Shown here in pieces: positions 39,666 to 52,900 of a stretch of DNA of 64,000 nucleotides. A model generated the notes under the pieces. The model did not search any database. It saw nothing but the letters and a program-made list of their open reading frames with translations, and was not told the origin of the DNA. The translations under genes were made by a program, and so were the position numbers. The stretch's first letter is position 1. Every line of letters starts with the position of its first letter. Source of the stretch: Zoroaster sp. YZ-2022 (lineage: Eukaryota; Echinodermata; Asteroidea; Forcipulatida; Zoroasteridae); NCBI GenBank assembly GCA_029582265.1, contig CM055823.1, forward strand, positions 28,235,228 through 28,299,227, written 5' to 3'.

Positions 39666-40722
39666 TATAATCATGGGTGATATGCAAGGTCATAGTTCAT
39701 CTTTGTTATCGGCTCGGCAGCGTAGAGGTGGTAGTCAGTTTATATTTCTAGAATTAAAATGCATCGACCAACAACTTTATTGCAGGCTGACAGGACAAAA
39801 TATTCATCTTTTTGGTCACCTTTGACTGGCGAAGGTTGACCAACAACCTTATTGCAGGCTGACAGGACAAAATACTCATCTCTTTGGTCACCTTTGACTG
39901 GCAAAGGTTTATATAGACCTAAAAACCACACTGTGTTTAGTTATAGCCTGGTTCCTGGACCGCTATTATCACAAATGAGCATTAAAAGGCACAAGTACCT
40001 GCCTATTATGTTTAGACAATAGCTTTAGTTTGGTTCCAATAGAGTTGTGTATTAGATGGCTACTGCATAATTGGTTGCTTTGTTCAGATCTTGCCACACC
40101 ATGAATTTTTCATATATCAAATAATTTTAAATATATAATCAAATTATTAACACTTGGCTACTTCTGTGTCTATATTTGTACGCACTCTGGGATTGAACGC
40201 CAATTAAGTGCCCGTGTAATAAGTGATCTATTTGCAAAATGATATACCTGTGTACTAAAGTTATTCATTTATATATAAACTGTATTTTGCACACACATTT
40301 CTTACGTTTAGCATAATAGAAGTAATGCGTTAATATTTTGGGTAAGATGTGAAAACCAAGAACAAGGCAAGGGTTAAGTTTTATTAAGGTCAAGGCTTGT
40401 GGTTTAAAAAAATTGGTCAAGCAATGGTCATTGTGATCTTGGTAAAATGTCCAAACCCCCCCTCCAAATTAATTAATAATAAAAATATAAAAATCTTTTT
40501 GAAATTTATATTAAAAATTAGGATGTGAAACTTTGTTTTAGATTTAATTTTTTTTTTTTTCATTTCCAATTCATTTCTATAAATAAAATTGTTGTTACTC
40601 TGAACCATATGTCCAGGGGCTGGCACCCCACACTACAATACTCATATAATTAGATGTGGTCACTACATTCTGTTGACACACATGTTTTTGGTAACTTTGC
40701 ATGATAGGAATATCTATTATTA

Positions 40723-41107
40723 AAGGGACAATATCATCGTGATCAGAGCAGACTTTCAACAGGGCATGGAATTTCATTATTATACAGCCACTGGCTCATT
40801 ATTTATGCAGCAGCCACGGTAATATGGTCAAGCCCTGTTATCTAAGCCAGCACCAGGGGTGTGATTGGGCAGTTTTGATAAATCACGTAAAATTTGGGTA
40901 TTGGGGCCGCTGTTGTGAACAGTGCTGGGTTGAAATCTATAGTTCTGAGTGTTTGTTTTGCTTTCCTTTATTGCTTAAATTTGTAAAATCCGGACAGACC
41001 TCACCCCTTGTAGGTTATTTTCAGTCTCCAAGTTAACAAGTATAATACTAGGACACCAATTCCATGCCCTATCAAAATTCTGCTCCGATTGTGATGATGT
41101 CCCTTTA
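40723..41107. mobile_element. TTAA element, AGGGACAGTATCGTCACG family, with inner insertion
   Basis: Left arm 40723-40830 and right arm about 41044-41107; the middle is unrelated sequence. Confidence 0.6.
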
Positions 41108-41130
41108 AAACAAAGTACTTATGGCTTTAT

Positions 41131-41476
41131 CAGAGCTGCCAACCAGTACGATTTCGTACGATAAAACACGACACTACGATATACATGTAAAAAAATACCA
41201 ACTAAAAATTTATATTGCCTGGTAACCTTGCGGTATTTTTCTTCACCCAAAAAGTACTGAGCCAATCTAAGGGCAAATTATGTCATGAAGTAAAGTTCAG
41301 TGACAAAGTGCTCCTCAAATGCAAGAAGGCAGCTGCTCATTTCAACAGACAATAGGTGATGGCCACCTAATCTATGCTTGTGATTTGTTTGTTTATTAAG
41401 AATATGATTTTTGTGTTAAAAATAGTATTTTTTGGGATTGTGAATGATTTTTTGTCTGCTGGGGTTGGCAGCTCTG
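41131..41476. mobile_element. hAT-like MITE, CAGAGCTGCCAACC ends
   Basis: CAGAGCTGCCAACC and GGTTGGCAGCTCTG, with CTTTAT on both sides. The inner words ACGATA / TACGAT are near the left end. Confidence 0.8.
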
Positions 41477-41734
41477 CTTTATATTTATAATAACTATCAG
41501 GTATCAACATTTTTGAGAATACTTTTTTGTATTAACTTTGCTTCAAATTTTGTAAAGCTTTTTCCATTTTAATGCAACAATAAAGATTTGAGTATTAAAG
41601 TGGGAGGTTGTAGGCTAGGGGTTAATTAACTCTCAGACTTTGAAACAATGAATTCCATCATAAATTTCAGGAGTTTATTGTAAAAAAAGATTGTATCACA
41701 ACCTTTTAAGTAAAAGAACTTTAACAAATAATAA

Positions 41735-41960
41735 AGGAACTAAGTAAAGACTATTTGAGATGACACCATGTAGAAATTATTTAAGATTCTTTGATCAGTT
41801 TCGATCTGTATAATCTGCTCTAACATTCTCCTGAAGACAATCGGAGCATACTGATCGAAAAGTCGAGTTGTAACAATCTGGTTCATTTCAAAACTGTTTA
41901 CTACTCAAAGAAAAATTTTACATGGTGTCACCGCAAACAGTCTTTACTTATCCTTTTCAC
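41735..41960. mobile_element. Foldback element, GATCAGTATG family
   Basis: Inverted arms from TAAAGACTATTTGAGATGAC to GTCACCGCAAACAGTCTTTA. Confidence 0.7.
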
Positions 41961-42774
41961 CAGGAGAAGTTACTAGTCTTAAATTCATGATTATTGCTGG
42001 CATTTTGTTAAATAAATCAATCATTCACGACAGGAATATATTTTTTTTTACAAACTCATGATTCTAGACAGGAATAGACATTTTTGTAAACTTGTTTCCA
42101 CAGTGAGTTGAGTCAACTCAACAGCTCTCACACCATGGTAGTAAATAATTCATAAAAGAATCTTAAAGGCACCTGGCACTGGTATTTTGTCCAAATGTAG
42201 CTTTTGTCATAAATATATACATTTTTATGAGTGGAATGTGAATAAACAAGTAACTAAGGTTACAGAAATAGTGGTTTTATTGTATTTACGACTTTAGAAT
42301 AGGCCCCCCCTTTACATTGACACATGGTGGCGCTGTTCGTGACGTCATTCGAGGCAGGGATATTTGAAGAGAAAATGTGTAGTCTGACACATTGGTCATT
42401 GCACTATAGTCTATACACAACTGTCAAGTCTGTCATGAACTGCCAGCACACATACTTACAAAATGTATGCCTAACCTGTAACCTAGTTTCAGATGAAACG
42501 ACAACGTAAAACAAGGCCCAATGGGAAGCATGCAAGTTTTCACGATATAGGTGCAGCAATGCCGCTAGTGCTACGAAAACGGTACCTACTGACTATAACG
42601 TTACATGTACATGTATAAAGAGAACACAACATGCACATGGATTTTTTCACGTTTGGCAAATGCTCCTGTAGGTTTGTCACGTCTTTCAGGTTGCTTCTTA
42701 GATTTCCCACTAACTGGGAATATGGTTGGGATGGCGTCATGTTTCAGAATTACTTTTTTGTCATGTCAAATGTG

Positions 42775-42979
42775 TGGTACATCCCGGATTCGAAACACGA
42801 CGGCTCGAAGTGGTCACTGCATAGCGCTGAAAACGACTCGGAACGGACCACTTTGCCCTCGTTATCCTGACTTTCGCTGCCCATAACCGCCTATATTTGG
42901 GATCAGCTGGAAACAGATGCAGGCTGACCCCATCTTTAGTTGTTTTGTTGCATCCAGCAGCAATACACCTGGTCGGCAT
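42775..42979 (-). pseudogene. THAP zinc-finger domain, frameshifted
   Basis: MPTRCIAAGC, SLHLFPADPKYRRLW and AAKVRITRA in one frame; the second half SFSALCSDHFEPSCFESG in another. Together they hold the C2CH residues of a THAP domain but in broken frame. No transposase domain is seen in the element. Confidence 0.7.
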
Positions 42980-43207
42980 TGCTGGGAAAATGCCGGAAAA
43001 ATTCCTTTTTTTATAACAAACCAAACCACACGTGTGTAAACACAGGCAATTCTCGAGGGCGTCGAGGGGGGTCGATGTTCCATCAGATCAGCGGCGAATC
43101 CTTCCTCGAATGACGTCACAAAAAGGGATGGGCGGAGTCACCCTCCAAACAACTTCATATTGTTTTTAAACATATAAATCCTGACAAATAATCACTCAAA
43201 CAATTTG

Positions 43208-43237
43208 TTTATTGTTAATACACATATACTTTATTGT
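43208..43237 (-). promoter_or_regulatory. Candidate ERGIC2 polyadenylation signals
   Basis: Two AATAAA motifs on the minus strand (TTTATT at about 43208 and 43231) lie some 680 nt past the ERGIC2 stop. They fall inside the right end of the THAP-bearing TTAA element. They are the nearest canonical motifs I noticed. Confidence 0.35.
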
Positions 43238-43912
43238 TTAAATCAATAAAAAACCTATTGCCAGGTGCCTTTAAATACAGAAAGAAAAAAAAAAACCTGT
43301 TTGGGTCCCAACAATCCCTCAAAAAAACAGAGCTTCATCCTCTGGACACACTTCCCCAAGGACTCCACCAAGGGGGGACAAGGTAAGTCTGTAGACCCGA
43401 CCAGGGCCCTAGCTGGAGCCTTTAACCTTAATTTTACAAAAATGAACCCATGAATCCGTCATGGCGTGATCCTCCAGCAGCCTACTTGAGCAGCAGCATT
43501 TCCCAGAGTCTGGCATTCTCCTGAGGACGATCAGAGCATACTGATCGAAACGTCGAGTTGTAACCTCCAGTTCTTTTCAGAACTAATTACCACTCGATAG
43601 AGAATTTCACATGGTGTCACCGCAATTACTCTTACTTATCCTCACCATGCAAAGCTACAAGTTCTACCTAAAAATGAACCCTCCACAGAAGATTCCTGGT
43701 GACGCGTAAGGTTACTATACTTCACATGAAAGAACTTTAAAGATAAATGATCCATACTTGATCCAAATTCATATAGGTCCTCATCAAAACCCCATAGTCC
43801 TATTGTCTTTACTATCGGTGGGCCTTTCTGAAAACATGCAAAATCCTTTTTTTCAGAATTGGGTAGGGGGTTGAGTTGGTACAGGACATTTATCTTTAAA
43901 GCTCTCGGTATG

Positions 43913-43999
43913 TTACTGCAGTATAGGTAATGAGTTGGGTTGGCTGTTGATATGTGGAGCACCCTGATCTAAATGATGGTGAGCTGGTACTGCTGGTGG
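43913..43999 (-). CDS. ERGIC2: ERGIC2 coding exon 10 (C-terminal tail)
   Basis: 28 codons and stop. The tail ends NSLPILQ, similar in place to human NHLPLLENNTH. Acceptor CCCCACAG. Weak sequence support, but frame, phase and length fit. Confidence 0.7.
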   Translation of the reverse strand, partial: PPAVPAHHHLDQGAPHINSQPNSLPILQ

Positions 44000-46900
44000 C
44001 TGTGGGGGAAAAAAATAAATAAAATTCATAAAAATACTTAACCCAAATCCTCCAAAATCCTCTTTGCTAAAGTGAAGGATTTTGGAGGATTGAGGCTATT
44101 AGGCATACTTGCCTTTCCATGTTACATGTACATCCATGTTTGTTGTAGTGATTGCAAGGTTAGTGGACACTGTTTATTGCTCCATGCATGCAGGGAGGGT
44201 CCCTGGCCATGTACATGTATCACAGATTAGAAATGTGTGCATACATGTCATGTGCTTGTTTTACTACTGAAGGATTTTGGAGGATTCAGGTTATGTGTAA
44301 GCAAATGGGCCTAGGGATTTAGGGTTTTAAGTGCAAAATAAATGTTATTGGCCTTTCGTTTCAAACCTAGCAGGTTCTTTCTCAAAGGTTTGAAACGTAA
44401 GGTCAATAATATTTATTTTGCATTTATACTACAGGTCCTTTAGGTTGGTAACCAGTTTGCAACAGCTAATTCTCGATTTAAAAATACTTAAAGATGACTT
44501 AGAAATAAGAAAACTACACAATTATCCACGTTTTTTTTACCATTTGTATTATGACCAATGTTTTTTCTTGTTTCTGCAAAATTTTCATCGGATAATTTTG
44601 TTTTTAAAAGTATCTTTTTTTCTTGTCGAATGGGGAAAATAGCTCCAGTGAACTGCTTGTTTTCAAAACCAGTTAACTAAATTTGAGCAAGGTAAAATAA
44701 TTCTGCATTATATTCCTGGAAAAATGACCTTGGACAATCCTGTAGCTTTAACAAAAATATTACCAATGTATTTACCAATGTTGTACCTTCATTTTACTGC
44801 CATAATACTCCATTGAAAATTGTTGATTAATTTTAATAAAAATTATAGCACCTCGAATATATACTACTCAAAACAATTTAGGGAACACCGGAATAATCTC
44901 AGTTAAAGCAAGATCATTTATTTCAGATAAACACAATGTTTCACAGAATTGATGAGTTAACAAAGAATTTAGGCATGTGTGGCAGATTGAACACGGCCAT
45001 TGTGTCAATATTGCTGGTACATGACATCATTGCACATGGCCCAAACCTATTTGATGTTAAAAATCCGGTGTTCCCTAAATTGTTTTGAGTAGTATAAATA
45101 TATAAATTTTTTGATTATAAATAAACATAAGGTTTATTTAGCCCTAAACATATCTCACGATATGCAAAAAAGTTAATTCTATCACCGTGGACAAATGGAT
45201 TAAAACTATTCCAAGAAGTGCGTAGAATGAGAGTGACGACTGATTATAAAGATTCAGACTTTGTCAAACTCGGCACGAAAGGAAGAAAAATTACACCAAA
45301 AAAAATAGTGCGTTGTGGATACGAATATTTAATCCGGTGTTCCCTAATTGTTTTGAGTAGTATAAATATATCAATTTTTCACCATGTCATTTTCATGTAA
45401 AGCTGTAATCATTTATGAGAACCAATTATTTACGAGATTTTACGATTTACGATTTATGATCATTTACGAGAACCAATTACCAAAAGCCAATTGAAAGTTT
45501 GCTCACCTGAGGTAGCGGATTGGATCCAATCTTGTATTTACAACAAACCACTGACACAATGAACTCTAGAAATGAATGAAGAATACCTACAGAGGACAAA
45601 ACGTAGAATGGAAACTGAATTACATCAGGGCTTACTATGGTTTGCCATGTTTTTAAAATTATTTGTTATCGCTGACAGGCTCTCTGTAGATATGATGAGA
45701 GTGATATTAAATCATCAAATAATAACAGGAAACTATTATGGAGTGCCATGGTCGAGCGGTTTAGTGCATTGGATTTGTGTTCTGATTGCTGAGTCGTCAG
45801 AATGTGGGTTCGAATCCCAGCCGCGACTGGGGTTCTTGTGTCCTTGAGCAAGACACTTTACCATAATTGCTTCTCTCCACCCAGGGGTAAATGGGTACCT
45901 GTGAGGGCAGAGTTGGTTGTTGTGTTTGATTAGCCCTATATGCGCTGTAATGGCAGCAATTGAGCTGTATACTCCCCAGGGAGCTGAGATGGATTCAGGA
46001 ATGATTTATGAGCCTGATGATGAGCAGGGGTAATAATATAATGCGCCTTGAGCACCAGTTTGGTGGATACGTGCGCTATATAAGTCCACATTATTATTAT
46101 TATTATTATTATTATCATGGGGTATGATGGCCGAGTGGTCTTTTGTTCTGATGGCCGAGTCTTCAGAATGTGGGTTCGAATCCCAGCCGCGACCGTGGTA
46201 CTTGTGTCCTTGAGCAAGGCACTTAACTGTAATTGCTTCTCTTCACCCAGGAGTGTAAATGGGTACATGTGAGGGTAGAGATGGTTATTGTGTTTGATTA
46301 GCCCTGTAGCACCAACAATGGTTGCACATTGGCTGTATACTCCCCAGGGAGCTGAGAAAGATTATAAGAATATTGGTAAAACTTGTAGCTTTGCATGGTG
46401 AGGATGATAAGTAAGACTAATTGCGGTGACACCATGTGGAATCTCAATTGAGTAGTAATTAGTTCTGAAAAGAACTGGAGGTACAACTCGACGTTTCGAT
46501 CAGTATGCTCTGATCATTCTCCTGAGGACGATCAGAGCATACTGATCGAAACGTCGAGTTGTAACCTCCAGTTCTTTTCAGAACTAATTACTACTCAATT
46601 GAGATTCCACATGGTGTCACCGCAATTAGTCTTACTTATAAGAATATTGACCCAGTGACCTGGGCCAATATTATTATCATCATCATCAACAACTTTACAT
46701 CATGTTAAATGTCGGTATATAATTTGGGTAAAATGTCTGTAAATGCATCCAATCTAGAGTTAACCCATATCCACCTAACCATAAACACACAAAAGACTGT
46801 ATGTGCCTAAGCCCCCGCACAGAGATACATTGTTTTTGCACACAATCAGAAAGATTCCTTATTTAGAGAATATTACAATCACTGACACAGACACATTATA

Positions 46901-49900
46901 TACTGATGGAAAGAGGAGAACATGCACTTTATAATGATGTCAGACTTGTCTAATTTCATAGCTATAATCATGAAATACAGTCATCGGAAAAACGTAGTAA
47001 ATTGGAATTGGACCAAAACACGGTACGGAAAATCACGTAGGTCGGCGTTTGTAGCGTTTTACATATCTACGGGTTATCACGTAGATCAGCAGATATGGGA
47101 TAAGTATACAAACCAAACTGTGAAAGTTTCAGCTTATTACATAGTGAAAATTCATTCAGATTTTTTCTGTAAGAAAAGAAAATAACTTGCAAAAAATAAG
47201 ACAGGAATTACCACCGACCTGATGTTGAAAAGATACCACCAATGATTCCGCACAACCGGACAAGAAACTGCCAATAGGGCTCATGTACTTCGGTGATGGT
47301 AATCTGAAGCGAGGAGAGGTCATATTTAAAGAATACACCAGCGACACCGTGGCTTCCTGCATTATGGTTCAATGTCCTCTCCTGGCAACAGAATAGAGAA
47401 AAATCTCCTGAGTTACTTTCAAAATAAAGAGAAGACCTGCATGCATATGTTCATCAGCCTTTCATAATGATCTTTATGGGACAGTATCGTCACGATCAGA
47501 GCAGACTTTCAACAGGGCATGGAATCGGTGTCTTAGTTTTAGATAAACACTGGCTCACTTTTTGAAGCAGCACTGGTAATAATGACCTTATCATGTGGGG
47601 TACTATTTTCAGTCACTGAGTTAATCTAAAACTAGCACTCTGATTCCATGCCCTGATGCTACTACAAGGGTCAAAATCAGTCAAAATGTTGATATACTTA
47701 CCAAGGTATATCTAGTGCACTTAAAAGTCAAACACTGTCAAACCTTACGTGTAGTAAGTACATTTACAGGTCAAAATGAGTCGACCGTTTTTGACTGGTA
47801 AAAGCATTGTCTTGTATTGTTCAGGGTAGTCAAAATGACAGTCAAAACCAGTCAAAAATGCCCCTGTGTGCACATTTGGGTCAACAGTCAAAACAGGCAG
47901 TTGACTGGTTTTGACCTCTATAGCTACTTGCCACTAAAGTGCAGCTATAGGAGGATTAATGCTAAATGGTAGTTATTGGCCTTATTTATGATCGTAATAC
48001 CAATGTCAGAAAAACATTTTTTGGTTGTCTTGCTTAACAAAAGCAGTTTTATTAAGCCAATTCAATTATTGTGTAGTTTCAAAAAAGTGTAAAATTGTGT
48101 GGGGAGGGAGGTTAGTGTTTAAAACAATGAGGAAATTCCTCATTTTTGGAGAGGCCCTTGAAGAGGAACATGTAATTGTATGTGCAGCATATTTGACCAA
48201 AAAAATTGCTTGTTTTGTGTTTATCTTAATTTACAGAAAATGAGCTTACCTGACAACACCTTTACCTGACATGTACCTTCCCTTAAAGGGTCAGTATCGT
48301 CACGATCAACAGGACATGGAATTGGAGTACTTGTTTTAGATTAACTCAGTGACTGAAAATAATTTCCCATAAGATAAGGTCATATTACCATTGCTGCTGC
48401 ATAAATGAGCCAGTAATTATCAGTCGCTGTGTTCATCTTAAACTAGGACATCGATTCCATGCCCTGTTGAAAATCTGCTCTGATCATGACGATACTACCC
48501 CTTTAATTTACATTGCAACTGCTATCAAAGTTGGGAAAATTTGATTTGACAATACCTTTTCAGTTACGGCAAACTGGTGAGTGCTCATGCGTGCCGTTCT
48601 GGTGTTGAGTTTAGTTGGAACAATCTGAAGAAAATACTGATACATCCGTCGATCTACAAAGTGAACAAGACGGTGACGTGAGACGGTGACGTGAGACGGT
48701 GACATGGGACGGTGACATGGGATGGTGACATGGGATGGCGACATGGGACGGTGACATGAGTTGGTGACACGTGATGGTGAGATGAGACGGTGACATGGGA
48801 CGGTGACATGGGACGGTGACATGGGATGGTGACATGGGACGGTGACATAGGACGGTCATATGAGACGGTCATATGGGATGGTGACATGGGACGGTGATAT
48901 GGGACGGTCATATGGGATGGTGACATAGGACAGTCATATGGGACCTGCTTTGTCCTGGTTTTGTGGGAGTGGGTCTCATATGTGTTTTTAAAATTTATTG
49001 TTGCTTTTGTTTTTTCTGTAATTTAACCCTTCTGTGAATGCACAGGTCAAAATCAGTCAAAATGTTGATATACATGCCAAGGTATATCTAGTGCACTTAA
49101 AAGTAGTAAGTACATTTACAGGTCAAAATGAGTCGACCATTTTTGACTGGTAAAAGCATTGTCTGGTATTGTTCAGGGTGGTCAAAATAACGGTAAAAAC
49201 CAGTCAAAAATGCCCCTCTGTGCACATTTGGGTCAACAATCAAAACAGTCAGTTGACTGATTTTAACCACTATAGCTACTTGCCACTGTAGTGCAGCTAT
49301 ATATAGTAAGAGGGTTAATGTGTACTAATAGTTTTGTGTCTTTTAAAAAAATAATGTTTAACTTTTTATGGTAATGCGCGACTGATAATTTTTATGAAAG
49401 TCACATACATGTAATACAAATTTAAAAATTATTTATTTATTTAATTTATTTGGGATCAGAACAAATGATGTTAGTTCCTTCAGGGCTCCTTTGTAAACAT
49501 ATGATGTCATTGGGTACATCGTCTATACAAGAGCATCAAGCAAACGACAAACAGGAACTCACTGTTTGTGACAAAATGGTGACATTTCAAATTATGGGAA
49601 ACAAATAATAAACAAGGTGATGGATTATAAGTTTTGAGGCTTTGCATGGTGGAATACCGATATCGTTTCGGTTTGCGGTTACACCATGTGTTTATCTCAA
49701 CTAACGCGAAGCTGAGGTACAGGTTCTGAAAAGAACCTTATCGCACAACTCGTATCTCAACCTTCGGTAAGTGAGAAAGGTTCAAGGGAGAACCAATTTC
49801 GGGCAACTCATTTTTTCTCTACTGTCGCTAAGTGAGAAATATGGGGACTTCACGGGTTAATATGGTTCAGGGAGAACTATGGGGACTTCACGGGTTATTC

Positions 49901-52900
49901 TCAACGTTTCGATTAGCCTGCTCTAATCTTCGACATTTCAAATTAGGTAACAAATAATAAACATGGTGATGGATTAATATGGGATATTGATTAATATTGA
50001 TTGTCTATTGATCCAGAGCTTTGCAAATTTAACCAAAAGAAAAGAAAAACAAATGCACTCTTACTGTCTGGTGTAACTTTTTCATCGCCATCTAGTGGAT
50101 TAATGATTCCTGGTGCTAGCTCTCCAAAGGAAAGATGATCTATACGATGACTAAAGTTGTACTCTGTATGTAGAAAAAAAATTCAGAACGATCAGAAAAA
50201 AGTGACACCTGCACAACCAACTTCTTGGAGAATTGTGAAAATTATAAATAAGATTCGAAGCTTTGCATAGTGGAAGGATAATCTATGAAAGCTTCTTATA
50301 GCACCATGTAAATTCTCTAAAGAATTGTCAACCGCCACTGTAAAACTCATTCAAGAATTTGACATTTTTCCAAGCAATTCCTCCAAGACGATTTACAAAT
50401 GTTATAAATTTTCAATAAACCATTTCGTGATTCATCCGTGACATCCAAGACTCACTTGTTAATCCATTATCTTTTTGCAAGTCTTTCCTTTTGTCTTATT
50501 TAAAAAAAAATTTTTTTGACTGTTAAAATGGAAATTTTTTTATCCCTGATCAAGCCCACCTTTAGCAAAACTATACACTTTTGGTTTAAATGGAAGGTAT
50601 AAATTTTCTTTTGAAGCATGCATTAATTTTAACCCTTTAGTTTGTAAGAAATCTATCATAAAACTAACCTGTGAAAGATTCTTCACAGTAGGTGCTAACA
50701 TTTTTAATAAGAAAATGAATGATTTAAAAAAAAATATTTTTATGCTGAACAAAAATTTGACATCAACGTTTTGTAAAGTCAGCATCATAGCTATTCCTTC
50801 TTTCTCTTAGATGAATGCAACTTAGACAGAATAATTTCTCAGGATGATTGATATTTGTAAGAAGGAAGCTTTTGAATAATTATTCACTTATTTGATAACA
50901 ATGTTGTACCTCCCCTTTAATGAAGGGATGTGATTTGACAAAAGTAAAAAATCCTGAAGAATGGGTAGCGGGCCCGAGTCTCCCTTTGGTCTAGAGGACA
51001 AAGCCCCCTGAACCTCCTGTGGGTAGCAGGCCTGGGTCTCCCTTTGGTCTAGAGGACAAAGCCCCCTGAACCTCCTGTGGGTAGCAGGCCTGGGTCTCCC
51101 TCACGTATGTTGATGTATTATTGCGGATGTATCAGTTTGGTTTATTCACAGGCTGGTTATGCTGCACTCGCATAGTCTGGCTGCGGCTTCGAATTTGGCC
51201 ATTGTCAGGCTACAGTGAAAGCCGTAGCCATTGATAATAATGTCTGTGAGATAGTCTTACATGGGGATGCTACTAGACGTGTTGCCAAAATACTGTACAA
51301 ACGCTATGACAACACGAACCATTCAGATTATCTCTTTCGGGATTTTCTGTCAGATATACCCCAGAAATATATGTGCACAAGAAGTATCCCAAGACACACA
51401 TTATAAAATCAGGCGTGCAAAAGTTTTTTTAAAGTAATATTTATTGATTTCTTTGTAACATTGTCAGGTAAAGTCAGAAGTAGATAGTATCGATTCTTGG
51501 CATATTTATATAGTGATTGGTATCGATATGATTAAAAGCTATTGAATTATGCTCTATTCGAAAATCACCAGGATCGCTGGTTCAGTTAATCAATTGCTGC
51601 AACAGAATCGAAGCACAGGCTACACCGGGTTCGGAACTCGTGAATCTGACCCAAAAAAACCTTTGCACACTAGTAATCACCAGAAAGGTTTCAAGTTGGT
51701 CGTTAGCTTCACTTCCATGGGATTCGCATTCTTGTAAAAACCCTGCTTCCAAAGAATCTCCTGAAAACTATGACAGCAACAGAGGACATCAATGAATATC
51801 ACTGCTTGTAAAAGGCTACTATGCAAATCAATTACGCAACACCATTATGCCTAGATTCAAACGCAAATAAGCGCCTCATTGCTTAAAAAAAGAAACTGAT
51901 CTGACGTTACTTGTACAACACAAAGGGTAAACTGTAGATCTGCACAATGAGGAAAACCAAGTTGGCGGAGGAAACGTACGTGCCCTTTGGTCTAGAGGAC
52001 AAAGCCCCCTGAAACTCCTGTGGGTAGTGGGCCTGGGTCTCCCTTTGGTCTCAAGGACAAAGCCCCCCTGAACTTCCTGTGGGTAGCGGGCCTGGGTCTC
52101 ACTTTGGTCTAGAGGACAAAGGGTATTATTTCCAGTCACTGAGTTAATCTTAACGTAGCAATCCGATTCCATGCCCTGTTCATCGTGATGATTACTGTCC
52201 CTTTAAATTGATGAAATCTAAAATTGTTTGCGAAACACAAAGCACATTCATGATTAGCATATGAATATAAGTAATTAACCCATATCCGCTGATCTACGTG
52301 ATAACCCGTAGATATGTAAAACGCTACAAACGCCGACCAACGTGATTTTCCGTACCATGTTTTGCCCAATTCCAATTTACTACGTTTTTCCGATGACTGT
52401 ATTTCATGATTATAGATATGAAATTAGACAAGTCTGACATCATAATAAAGTGCATGTTCTCCTCTTTCCATCAGTATATAATGTGTCTGTGTCAGTGATT
52501 GTAATATTCTCTAAATAAGGAATCTTTCTGATTGTGTGCAAAAACAATGTATCTCTGTGCGTGGGCTTAGGCACATACAGTGTAGTCTTTTGTGTGTTTA
52601 CATGGTTAGGCGGAGGGGTTAACATAATATAACGGACACAATAAACAAAGTATCAATCAATAATCGAGGTCTTTTTGTTCACTTCATGAACATAAATATG
52701 CATTCAGACAGCTCTCTAAAGTGTTTAATGATGCATAACAAAACCATATGTTGTTGCCATGAATATTGGCATATCAAGTGCAGCATATGGACTGCTTTTT
52801 TGCAGAACTATTGTTTGGTAACAAATGATGGAAATTAACAACTAGTCTAGCAACAGATTACTGTACACAGATCTATCCTCACTGAACTATTAGAGTCAAT

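Larger units (their letters stand above)
42167..43270 (-). mobile_element. TTAA element carrying a THAP domain (Kolobok-like)
   Basis: TTAA 42163-42166 and 43271-43274 flank inverted ends AGGCACCTGGCA and TGCCAGGTGCCT (imperfect). 1,104 bp. It lies just beyond the ERGIC2 stop. Confidence 0.75.

Noticed and set aside
46922..47185. 87-codon open frame (MHFIMMSDLSNF...)
   Set aside because: Falls in the CCCATATCC TTAA element, whose inverted copy at 52279 has the same sequence without a kept frame.
48508..48926. Open frames of repeated MSPSHVTVPCHRP type
   Set aside because: Translation of the 13-bp minisatellite. The real coding part in this stretch is ERGIC2 exon 7 at 48556-48653.
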